DNA of 61,041 nucleotides, taken from NCBI GenBank assembly GCA_015654695.1, contig JAATGJ010000066.1, positions 1 to 61,041 of the forward strand, written 5' to 3'. A program made the translations under genes and the position numbers. The stretch is from Chitinophagales bacterium (lineage in GTDB: Bacteria > Bacteroidota > Bacteroidia > Chitinophagales > Chitinophagaceae). Positions 53,321 to 61,041 of this stretch are shown in pieces. The notes below the pieces were generated by a model that worked only from the letters and a program-made list of their open reading frames with translations, was not told the DNA's origin and ran no database searches. Positions within the stretch are counted from its first letter, which is position 1. Each line of letters starts with the position of its first letter.

Positions 53321-53773
53321 ATGCCAATCTGGTCAAACAAAGAATTATCTATTGAAGATATCAAGTCCCTGGGTAAGGAAACGATGGGAGAATACATTGG
53401 TATCGAATGGACAGAAGTAGGGAATAATTTTATAAAAGCAAAAATGCCGGTGGATCACCGTACCCGCCAACCGTATGGATTATTACATGGTGGCGCTTCC
53501 TGCGTATTGGCGGAAACAATTGGCAGTATAGCCTCTGCCATGGTAGTTGATCATACAAAATTTATTTGTGTGGGATTAGAGATAAACGCTAACCATGTCA
53601 GGAGTGCTACATCAGGCTTTGTTACCGGTGTGGCAACACCGCTTCATTTAGGCGCTAATACCCATGTATGGGATATTAAGATATATGATGAAATAGAAAA
53701 GCTGGTTTGTGTCAGCCGGCTGACGGTGGCTGTTATTCCAAGAAAAGAATCATTCCGGCAGACAAGCCTTTAA
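53321..53773 (+). CDS. PaaI-type hotdog thioesterase
   Basis: 150 aa single hotdog domain: RQPYGLLHGGASCVLAETIG near 48-66 with the active-site Asn/His-Gly turn, then VGLEINANHVRSATSG. Probably hydrolyses an acyl-CoA. It starts 6 bp after coaD and overlaps the convergent Nudix gene by 24 bp. Confidence 0.88.
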   Translation: MPIWSNKELSIEDIKSLGKETMGEYIGIEWTEVGNNFIKAKMPVDHRTRQPYGLLHGGASCVLAETIGSIASAMVVDHTKFICVGLEINANHVRSATSGFVTGVATPLHLGANTHVWDIKIYDEIEKLVCVSRLTVAVIPRKESFRQTSL

Positions 53774-54376
53774 TACATCCACTACGGAAGGGAACGAATT
53801 TTTCATATACGGCTGCAGTTCTTTTGGGCTTACCCATTTTATTTCATGTATTTCTTCTTCTAACTGGGGAATGAGTTTTTGTTCACCGCTTACTTTCATA
53901 TTGTACCAGTGGGATTCTTTCAATATGAATTTAGAACCTTCATGGTAAGTATGGTAAGTGATCATAAGCGGGGAGAGAAGTGTAATGTTTCTTAACCCTG
54001 TTTCTTCTTCTACTTCACGAACGGCGCATTCTTCCAGGTTTTCGCCTTCGTCCAGTTTCCCCTTTGGCAGGTCCCATTTACCCCGGCGGAATATCAATAA
54101 TACTTCATCGTTTTGATTGGTCACCAATCCACCCGCAGCTTGTATTATTGTAAACTTTTTGAATACTGCTTTTTTCAATTCATCCAGGTCAGTATGAAAG
54201 AATACGCCGGCGTGTACCTGCGGCTGCTGCATTTCATGGATCATCGTTTTGACCGTGTGTGTATCCAGTTCGTCAATGAATACCGCGTCATCATGATGAA
54301 CAAAGGGTTCAACCGTTTTATCAACAGCATCACAAAGAAAAAGCGGTTTATTGCCAAAGTAGATTTTAATGAACAT
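53750..54376 (-). CDS. Nudix hydrolase
   Basis: 208 aa. The Nudix box GKLDEGENLEECAVREVEEETGL spans residues 106-128 with all catalytic Glu present. The N-terminal 75 residues are an extra domain (MFIKIYFGNKPLFLCDAVDK). Substrate unknown. It converges with the thioesterase gene and is divergent from pyrE. Confidence 0.9.
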   Translation of the reverse strand: MFIKIYFGNKPLFLCDAVDKTVEPFVHHDDAVFIDELDTHTVKTMIHEMQQPQVHAGVFFHTDLDELKKAVFKKFTIIQAAGGLVTNQNDEVLLIFRRGKWDLPKGKLDEGENLEECAVREVEEETGLRNITLLSPLMITYHTYHEGSKFILKESHWYNMKVSGEQKLIPQLEEEIHEIKWVSPKELQPYMKNSFPSVVDVLKACLPE

Positions 54377-54405
54377 AGGGCTAAGATAAGAAAGATACCA
54401 GCTAT

Positions 54406-54508
54406 AAGATACAAGGCACAGGGTACAAGGCGCAAGTAAGAAAACTCTGGAATAAAACGTATTCCTATGTCCTGAGTCTTACCCCTTGTACCTTGAGCCT
54501 TGTATCTT
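54406..54508. repeat. Gene-less inverted repeat of the CAAGG family
   Basis: Left arm AAGATACAAGGCACAGGGTA... (54406-54436) and right arm (54478-54508) are complementary at 27 of 31 positions. Same family as the repeats around the four-helix-bundle gene, but empty. It lies in the divergent Nudix/pyrE promoter region. Confidence 0.85.
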
Positions 54509-54549
54509 GTTCCTTGCGCCTTGTTCCTTTGAGTGCTTATCTTCGCTTC

Positions 54550-55185
54550 ATGACAGATGCCAAAGTTGTTGCTGAAAAATTGTTGCAGGTAAACGCTGTA
54601 AAATTGAATATTAAAGAGCCCTTTACCTGGGCAAGCGGATGGAAAAGCCCTATCTATTGTGATAACCGCAGGGTGTTATCCTTTCCTTTTATCCGGGATT
54701 TTATCAAATCAGAGTTATGTAATGTGGTGTTTGAGAAATTTCCGGGAGCGGACATGCTTGCCGGAGTCGCCACAGCCGGTATAGCCTGGGGAGCTATGGT
54801 GGCCGACCAGTTGAAGCTGCCTTATATTTATGTGCGGCCCAAACCAAAGGAACATGGACTTGGCAACCAGATAGAAGGATATTACGAAAAAGGTCAAAAG
54901 ACCGTAGTGATCGAAGACCTTGTATCCACTGGCAAAAGCAGTTTACAGGTAGTGGATGTATTAAAAAATGCCGGGTTAGAAGCTGTGGGAATGGTATCCA
55001 TCTTCACGTATGGCTTCCCTGTCGCCGCTGAAGCATTGTCCAAAGCCGGAATAGAATATTACTCTATTACTGATTATCCATCCCTGATAGAACTGGCAAA
55101 AGAAAGAGGGACTGTTTCGGAAACGGAGCAGGAAATTTTGTTAAAATGGAGAGTTGATCCCGCTAATTGGAAAGGAGTTTTGTAA
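54550..55185 (+). CDS. pyrE: Orotate phosphoribosyltransferase
   Basis: 211 aa from ATG at 54550 (MTDAKVVAEKLLQVNAVKLN); the upstream extension reads through the inverted repeat. PRPP motif VVIEDLVSTGKSSLQVVDVL. Converts orotate to OMP. Second pyrimidine synthesis gene in this region after pyrB. Confidence 0.94.
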   Translation: MTDAKVVAEKLLQVNAVKLNIKEPFTWASGWKSPIYCDNRRVLSFPFIRDFIKSELCNVVFEKFPGADMLAGVATAGIAWGAMVADQLKLPYIYVRPKPKEHGLGNQIEGYYEKGQKTVVIEDLVSTGKSSLQVVDVLKNAGLEAVGMVSIFTYGFPVAAEALSKAGIEYYSITDYPSLIELAKERGTVSETEQEILLKWRVDPANWKGVL

Positions 55186-55207
55186 TTTGGTTTTCAAATC
55201 TTTACTG

Positions 55208-55597
55208 ATGAAAAAACTTTTAGTAACAATAACAGCTATCACAGCCTTTGCCATTACCTCTTTTTCCCAGACAAAAGCCTTGCAAATGGCCAGGATCAAG
55301 ACCCCCAATGTGCTTTGCGAAGAGTGCAAGAAGAGGCTGACCACCTATCTTGACCGCTATGATGGCATACAGTATCTTAATATAAACTTTCGTAAAGGCG
55401 AGGTACAGGTAAAATACCTGACTGACCGTATAGATATTGAGCAGATCAAAACGGCTATCGCCAATGCTGGCTATGATGCAGATGATGTTACCGCCAATGA
55501 GGACGCTTATAAGCGTTTGCCTAAAAGCTGTAAGAAATTTGAAGATGGCGGCGGGCATCCTAAGCCAAAGGCCCCGGTCACCCAGCCTGATCAATAA
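55208..55597 (+). CDS. Exported HMA-domain protein
   Basis: 129 aa from ATG at 55208, giving a signal peptide (MKKLLVTITAITAFAITSFS). The mature domain has a metal-binding CEEC in TPNVLCEECKKRL and a beta-alpha-beta fold (GIQYLNINFRKGEVQVKYLT). A Pro/Lys-rich tail follows. Likely copper or other soft-metal binding in the periplasm. It follows pyrE by 22 bp. Confidence 0.82.
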   Translation: MKKLLVTITAITAFAITSFSQTKALQMARIKTPNVLCEECKKRLTTYLDRYDGIQYLNINFRKGEVQVKYLTDRIDIEQIKTAIANAGYDADDVTANEDAYKRLPKSCKKFEDGGGHPKPKAPVTQPDQ

Positions 55598-55635
55598 GAC
55601 TTTTGATTATTTTCTCTTTCCAGGGAGGGAATTTT

Positions 55636-56097
55636 TCATTTAAACAGTTCCTGCATGTTTTGCTTTCCTTCATAATGCAGCGGAATATTTTTGTAAATAC
55701 CGCTTTTACCCACTTTTGCTATTCCCTTTATCGTTATTAATACCTGCTCATTCAATAATGCCGACAGGGAATGCCTGAGTATATGTTTCATTTCTACATC
55801 CAGCTTAACGGGGATAATAAAATTGGAATTAGCCGGAATAGTTACAGCGGAGTCCACATAGAAATGTCCTAAATAGCTACTATCCATCCATGCTTCCCCA
55901 TCAGCTTCCTTAAGCCGGGCCTTCATATCATTAGGATTAAAATAGGCCAGGTCGAGGGTCATCAATGATTTGCCCGCGTTCAGTTTATTTATCCGCATAT
56001 TTTGGATGCCCTGGAAGACAGGTTCTTTTATTTTTTTACAGGAAGAAAAAGCCAGGATAGTAAGACCGGTAATGGCAATAAGAAGGTGGTAACGCAT
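55636..56097 (-). CDS. LEA type 2 family lipoprotein
   Basis: 153 aa from ATG at 56097, lipobox LAFSSC (Cys20). The LEA-2 like fold is suggested by DLAYFNPNDMKARLKEADGE and VPANSNF-type turns (TIPANSNFIIPVKLDVEM). Envelope lipoprotein of unknown role, converging with the HMA gene. Confidence 0.75.
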   Translation of the reverse strand: MRYHLLIAITGLTILAFSSCKKIKEPVFQGIQNMRINKLNAGKSLMTLDLAYFNPNDMKARLKEADGEAWMDSSYLGHFYVDSAVTIPANSNFIIPVKLDVEMKHILRHSLSALLNEQVLITIKGIAKVGKSGIYKNIPLHYEGKQNMQELFK

Positions 56098-56293
56098 AGC
56101 CCGCAAATTAGCTAATTGTGTTCCCCTGATTCACTTTTTGATGTTAAAGTGATGTAATCTCAGATAACCTTAGTAAAATGGATAAGGGGCAGAACTCTTC
56201 TTTTTTCATTTGCGGATGAAATTAGGAGGCGTAATTCTGTCCCAACCCGCCGTAAAAATTTCAAACAGGAGCTTCATTTGGCGTTGGAATTTT

Positions 56294-56452
56294 TCAAACC
56301 AATTTCTTCAATTGCGGTTTTTTGCTTTCTCCAATTTCATTAACAAACCCTCCCGCTGACGTTTCCCCCGGCTTTGTGAATTGCTTTTTTTCTGTGAATT
56401 CTTCGCTAACCATTTTTACATCATCCGGTGAAATCTGGGATGTAGTGGCCAT
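56294..56452 (-). CDS. Possible small ORF or relic (52 aa)
   Basis: ATG at 56452 opens MATTSQISPDDVKMVSEEFT and runs to TGA at 56296-56294. The stretch KKQFTKPGETSAGGFVNEIG looks protein-like. In-frame codons also extend upstream without a stop for a while (FLTRLVQKNLQV), and a second frame continues the other side (KKLANESSRFPN), suggesting a decayed longer gene with a frameshift. Weak evidence. Confidence 0.35.
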   Translation of the reverse strand: MATTSQISPDDVKMVSEEFTEKKQFTKPGETSAGGFVNEIGESKKPQLKKLV

Positions 56453-56913
56453 GACTTGTAAATTTTTTTGTACTAACCGGGTTAGGAAATCGGGAACTTT
56501 CGTTTGCCAACTTCTTAGCTAAAAAAAAAGGTTCACATTTTTTATAATAATTAAACATTGTCAGCTTGTTATAAGCCCTATTTAATAAATAATAGCTGAA
56601 TATACAGAGGTAGAACAAGGGTTAAAAGGTTGTTTTTTATCTATGGTTGCCCAAAATAGCAAATTCGATACATTATACTTGATTAGTATCTGTTTATGTA
56701 TGATGCCGGATATTTCATTTTACAAACTAAAAAATATACTTTTATAATTCAATTTGATATCCCCTCAAGAGCCGCAGTTTTTCCCACGTTCATAGATCTC
56801 CACTACCCCTCTGAAGACCAATCATCAATATGGAGAAGGCGTTATTCCTGATGCTGAATTTTGGCAAAAGGATTTCAGTAGATTCGTTTCATCTAAAATT
56901 GGCTCTGCACTCA
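56453..56913. other. Non-coding upstream region of the PKD protein gene
   Basis: AT-rich, no supported gene. It should contain the promoter of the secreted PKD protein. I could not pick a reliable Bacteroidota -33/-7 pair. The remainder of the gap (56107-56293) also shows no gene. Confidence 0.4.
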
Positions 56914-59900
56914 ATGAGAAAGTTTTGCTTATTAAGTACCCTGGTACTTACATTATTGGCGGGCGGTACAGCCAGCGCCCAGGATTTTTCTAATAAGGGA
57001 AAAGAATTTTGGTTAGCTTATAGTTATCATGTGGGTATGCTTGGCGGCGGCGCCCCGGTTATGACACTATACATTACCTCTGATGTGGCGACTTCCTATA
57101 ATGTCGAGATCTTTGGTGCGGCAACAATTGCATCCGGGAATTTAATTGCCGGCCAGGTGATACCAGTTGTTATCCCGAATAATTATTTTATTGACAGAGA
57201 GGGAACTTTTACCAACAAAGCTATACGGGTAACGGCGCCAAAGCCGATAGTCGTGTATTCCTATATTACACGGAGTACAGCGAGCGCAGCCACCCTTTGC
57301 CTGCCTACCAATGTACTGGGCAAGGAATATTATTCAATGAATTTTACCCAGGTTTCCAACGAAAATAATTCCAATTCATATTTTACGATAGTGGCAGTAG
57401 AAGATAACACTGCAGTAGAAATTACGCCTTCCGCCAATACAAAAAACGGATGGGTAGCCAATACTACTTATACGGTTAACCTGAATAAGGGACAGATTTA
57501 CCAGGTATTGGGCACTACAGCCGGCTTTGATGGTACTGACCTGACAGGCTCAAAGATCAGATCGGTGGCATCCGCAACCGGCGGATGCAGAAAAATAGCT
57601 GTGTTTTCCGGTAGTGGCAAGATCAGGATACCAGCCAGCGGTTGCGGTTCAAACAGCTCCGATAACCTATACCAGCAATTATATCCTACAGGTTCCTGGG
57701 GCAAAAAATACCTGACCGCTCCCAGTTTGAATAACCCCAACAACTATTACCGCATTACGAAGAGCAATCCCGCTACCAATGTTTATCTCAACGGGGTATT
57801 GATACCGGCAGCTTCTTTTATCAATAATTATTACCAGTTCTTCAACAATATTCCCAATTCAATAGTATCGGATTTTCCTGTTTCAGTAGCACAGTATTTC
57901 ACTACCCAGGGTTGCGATGGTAATTCGGCCAATGTCCCGAACGATCCGGATATGATCATGCTGAACCCGGTAGAACAAAATATTGACAAGGTGACGCTGG
58001 TCAGTTCAAATTTATTGGCGGCGGCGACTGTGCAATATCCTCATCAGCATCATATCCATGCTATCATGCGAAACGGCGGTACTGGTATATCTTCTTTTAA
58101 GTTAGATGGCAATGCTATCTCACCCGCTTCATGGGTGGTGCATCCGGCTGATCCTGCTTATTCCTACTTATATATGAGGAATGTGGCCCAGGGATATCAT
58201 ACACTTTCTTCAGATTCCGGTTTTAATGCTACTGCGTATGGCTATGCTAATGCGGAATCCTATGGCTATTCTGCAGGGTCTAATGTGAAAGATCTTTACC
58301 AGTTTATATCCGTTACAAACGATTATACCACTGTTAATTTCCCTGCTGCGTGCAAAGGCGCACCATTTTCTTTCTCTATGACATTTCCTTACCAGCCGAC
58401 ACAGATCATCTGGGAGTTCAATGGTCTTTTTCCTGATGTAACTATCAACAGCCCTGTGTTTAATTCATCCAGCGTTGTCAATGGAAGAACATTGTATAAA
58501 TATAACCTGGCTGGCACTTATACAGTACCGGCACAGGGTAATTATCCTATCAGGATAGTAGCGCAAAACCCGACAGCAGACGGATGCAGTGGCGTACAAG
58601 AGATAGATTATGAATTGCAGGTATTTAATCCACCGGCAGCGGATTTTAATTTTACTACCAATGGTTGTGTATCCAGTCCGGTAAGTTTTACTGATAATAC
58701 GGTTAACAGCAGCGGGCGGCCCATTACGCACTGGCATTGGAATTTCGGTGATAATACTACCATCAACGATGTAGCTCCAACAAGTCATACTTATGCAGGA
58801 CCCGGATCTTATACGGTAAAATATACGGTGATCACAGATGTGGGATGTAAATCAGATACCATGCCTCATACGGTGGTACTCAATAATCCGCCGGTAGCCC
58901 AGTTCGCACCGGTGACACCTTTTTGTGCAGGCAAGACCATTACTTTTACAGACAATTCTACTGTTGCTGCCGGGTCTATTGTAAAATGGTACTGGAATTT
59001 TGGGGATGGCCCGGAGACAATGTTTACATCCGGTACGCAAACACATACTTACGCCAATGCAGGCCCATATACGGTTACATTGCGGGTGGAATCAGCTTCT
59101 GGTTGTGTCAGTACGATAACCAGCATACCGATAACAGTGAACCCTAACCCGGTAGTGGCATTTAATTTACCCAATGTTTGTTTACCGGTGGGTGCTGCAC
59201 AATTCACCAGCACATCAACTATCAGTGATGGTACGGAGAACCTGTTTACGTATGTATGGAATTTTGGAGATGCTATTCCAACAGCAGTTGCACAGAACCC
59301 ATTGCATAATTACACGGCAGCGGGTCCCTATAATGTATCGCTTACGGTAACATCTAATAATGGATGCGCCACTACGAATAGCCAGAACCTGGCCACTATT
59401 TATACTGAGCCCAAAGCTATATTTCCCCAACCGGCGGAAGTCTGTCTTGGAGCCGCGATTAATTTTACTGATCAAAGCACAGCAGCCGGTAGTTCGGTCA
59501 CTCAATGGTTATGGAATTTTGGAGATGCTACTACATCAACCGATCAAAACCCCGCAAAGACATATACAGCACCGGGAACTTATACTGTTACACTTTCAGT
59601 TACTTCCGCAATAGGATGCCAGTCGGTGAGCCCGGCTAATATTGCTACCCGGCAGGTAGTAGTAAATGCTTTGCCTACTGCTAATTTCAATACATCATTG
59701 CCCGGTTGCGTGGGACAAGGTGTTACTTTTACAAATGCATCTGTCGCTAACTCAGGAAATATTACAAAATGGACATGGAACTACGGTGATGCATCAAATG
59801 CCGTACTGGCAAATGGTAATTCTTTTGTTCACACGTATGCGGCTGTATCAGCTACTCCTTATACTGCTACATTACAGGTAGAAACAGATAAAGGATGTAT

Positions 59901-61041
59901 TAGTACGATTGTATCAAAAGATATTGTTATCAATCCTGTGCCGGTAGCTGGTTTTATATCTCCTGAAATTTGTGTCAGCGATAATTTTGCACCTTTTACC
60001 GATACCTCCAGGGTGATAGCCGGCAGTGTGACAGCATGGGAATGGAATTTTGACGATGCCAATGCAACAGCCGCTAATCCTAATACATCCAATCTTCAGA
60101 ACCCCACACATCATTATACTCAAGCCAATAATTACACAGCACAACTTATTGTTACCAGCAATACCGGGTGTAAGGATACAATAACTAATACAGTTAAGGT
60201 GAACGGTGCTGTGATCACTCCCCGCATCACCATAGAAAATACAACGGCGCTTTGTAGTAATAAGAGCATTACAATAAAGGATGCTTCTGCAATAGATGCG
60301 GGTAATATATTACGAATAGAAATCTACTGGGATGCTGCGGATCTTACCAGCAGAACAACAGACAATACTCCAACTGCGGGTGAAACCTACACACATACTT
60401 ACCCTGAATTCGGAACACCTGCTTCCAGGACGTATACGATAAGGTATGAAGTATGGTCTGGTCTTACCTGCGTTAACAGTACAACACAGGATATCACCAT
60501 GCTGGCTACGCCACAGCTTGCATTCAGCGCTGTTCTTCCGGTTTGCAGTAACGCACCTGCTTTTCCGCTTTCGCAGGTGCAATTGGGTAATGTTCTTCCG
60601 GGAGCAGGCATATTTACAGGCAGGGGTGTTTTAGCAAATGGCAGTTTTGATCCTTCAGTTGCAGGAGCCGGGCCACATTCCATTACATACACCTATACAG
60701 CAACGAATACCTGCTCTAATTCCGTTAACCAGACCATCTTTGTGGATCCAACCCCGGTAGCTGACGCAGGACCGGATAAGTTTGTACTGGAAGGCGGCTT
60801 TATCACGCTCACACCCGTACAGGTAAATAATATACCGGTTACCTATGAATGGACGCCGGCCAACTATCTTAATAATCCATCTATTGCTAATGCACAGGCA
60901 TCACCGCCAACTGATTTTACCTATACGCTTACTGTAATATCAGATAAAGGTTGCAGGGATGATGACCAGGTATTTGTTACGTTGCTGAAGTCACTGGTGA
61001 TACCAAATATATTTAGTCCGAACGGTGATGGCATCAATGAC
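56914..61041 (+). CDS. Giant secreted PKD-repeat protein, partial (no stop in window)
   Basis: 1376 codons open to the window edge. Signal peptide MRKFCLLSTLVLTLLAGGTA; residues 24-470 resemble the IgGFc-binding N-terminal domain (NKGKEFWLAYSYH). Then come six PKD domains, recognised by WHWNFGD (about 606), WYWNFGDG (692), YVWNFGDA (780), WLWNFGDA (864), WTWNYGDA (952) and WEWNFDDA (1042). Further Ig-like units with SerCys pairs follow, and the end IPNIFSPNGDGIND is the start of the gliding-motility C-terminal (CHU_C) type IX signal. A surface adhesin or matrix protein. The C-terminus lies outside the window. Confidence 0.9.
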   Translation, partial: MRKFCLLSTLVLTLLAGGTASAQDFSNKGKEFWLAYSYHVGMLGGGAPVMTLYITSDVATSYNVEIFGAATIASGNLIAGQVIPVVIPNNYFIDREGTFTNKAIRVTAPKPIVVYSYITRSTASAATLCLPTNVLGKEYYSMNFTQVSNENNSNSYFTIVAVEDNTAVEITPSANTKNGWVANTTYTVNLNKGQIYQVLGTTAGFDGTDLTGSKIRSVASATGGCRKIAVFSGSGKIRIPASGCGSNSSDNLYQQLYPTGSWGKKYLTAPSLNNPNNYYRITKSNPATNVYLNGVLIPAASFINNYYQFFNNIPNSIVSDFPVSVAQYFTTQGCDGNSANVPNDPDMIMLNPVEQNIDKVTLVSSNLLAAATVQYPHQHHIHAIMRNGGTGISSFKLDGNAISPASWVVHPADPAYSYLYMRNVAQGYHTLSSDSGFNATAYGYANAESYGYSAGSNVKDLYQFISVTNDYTTVNFPAACKGAPFSFSMTFPYQPTQIIWEFNGLFPDVTINSPVFNSSSVVNGRTLYKYNLAGTYTVPAQGNYPIRIVAQNPTADGCSGVQEIDYELQVFNPPAADFNFTTNGCVSSPVSFTDNTVNSSGRPITHWHWNFGDNTTINDVAPTSHTYAGPGSYTVKYTVITDVGCKSDTMPHTVVLNNPPVAQFAPVTPFCAGKTITFTDNSTVAAGSIVKWYWNFGDGPETMFTSGTQTHTYANAGPYTVTLRVESASGCVSTITSIPITVNPNPVVAFNLPNVCLPVGAAQFTSTSTISDGTENLFTYVWNFGDAIPTAVAQNPLHNYTAAGPYNVSLTVTSNNGCATTNSQNLATIYTEPKAIFPQPAEVCLGAAINFTDQSTAAGSSVTQWLWNFGDATTSTDQNPAKTYTAPGTYTVTLSVTSAIGCQSVSPANIATRQVVVNALPTANFNTSLPGCVGQGVTFTNASVANSGNITKWTWNYGDASNAVLANGNSFVHTYAAVSATPYTATLQVETDKGCISTIVSKDIVINPVPVAGFISPEICVSDNFAPFTDTSRVIAGSVTAWEWNFDDANATAANPNTSNLQNPTHHYTQANNYTAQLIVTSNTGCKDTITNTVKVNGAVITPRITIENTTALCSNKSITIKDASAIDAGNILRIEIYWDAADLTSRTTDNTPTAGETYTHTYPEFGTPASRTYTIRYEVWSGLTCVNSTTQDITMLATPQLAFSAVLPVCSNAPAFPLSQVQLGNVLPGAGIFTGRGVLANGSFDPSVAGAGPHSITYTYTATNTCSNSVNQTIFVDPTPVADAGPDKFVLEGGFITLTPVQVNNIPVTYEWTPANYLNNPSIANAQASPPTDFTYTLTVISDKGCRDDDQVFVTLLKSLVIPNIFSPNGDGIND

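Noticed and set aside
57498-60692. Several antisense ORFs under the PKD protein
   Set aside because: Low-complexity, cysteine-rich shadows of the Thr/Asn-rich PKD codons; the plus frame is open for 1376 codons with clear motifs.

Overview
The window looks like chromosomal DNA of a Bacteroidota bacterium, most likely Chitinophagaceae-like. Evidence: a secreted PKD protein ending in the type IX secretion-associated IPNIFSPNGDGIND signature, ORF6N and GxxExxY genes, DUF2911, DUF2279 and DUF4886 proteins, LytTR and AraC regulators, and AT-rich intergenic inverted repeats of kinds common in environmental Bacteroidota. The genus is inference.

Region 1 (130-12795, minus strand) encodes an apparently complete reductive pyrimidine degradation pathway: NCS1 permease, PreT/PreA dihydropyrimidine dehydrogenase, dihydropyrimidinase, beta-ureidopropionase, a class III aminotransferase (beta-alanine to malonate semialdehyde) and a CoA-acylating semialdehyde dehydrogenase. 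The block is peppered with small accessory units: two GxxExxY nuclease-like genes (both broken) inside inverted repeats, and two ORF6N genes, each with a near-perfect palindrome inside the coding sequence and a matching one just upstream.

Region 2 (12890-22934) is housekeeping: TrmH, thioredoxin-like proteins, BrkB/YihY, MltG, SecG, an LptE-like lipoprotein, a sigma-54 activator, a HepT/MntA toxin-antitoxin pair and MiaB. Region 3 (22935-32400) holds a frameshifted IS200-type transposase, a dense REP-like hairpin cluster, tRNA-Gly(CCC), two Fe-S proteins of the heterodisulfide-reductase type, an ATP-grasp protein, LysE, DinB and cupin proteins, a SulP transporter interrupted by an in-frame TGA, and a phosphoribosyltransferase whose last 67 bp are repeated 1.16 kb downstream around an inserted segment.

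Region 4 (33600-46712, plus strand) is an accessory region of secreted or envelope proteins (DUF2911-TPR, PD40 propeller, kelch propeller, esterase-TPR, SGNH hydrolase, PQQ propeller) with two AraC regulators and an orphan LytTR response regulator. Region 5 (46716-56097) returns to core metabolism: phosphosugar mutase, Pcm, PyrR-PyrB, CoaD, thioesterase, Nudix and PyrE; a four-helix-bundle (S23/IVP-like) gene bounded by inverted repeats sits between pyrR and pyrB. Region 6 (56914 to the end) is the first 1376 codons of a giant PKD-repeat secreted protein, cut by the window edge.

The most unusual signal is a recurring pairing of small accessory genes with particular inverted-repeat families: ORF6N with a GTCACAA-N-TTGTGAC palindrome whose arms co-vary with the gene, GxxExxY with a GAACACGGATGACACGG repeat, and the four-helix-bundle gene with CAAGGCACAAG. 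Gene-less copies of the last two repeat families also occur. In two places the 3' end of a host gene is duplicated on the far side of an accessory insertion.
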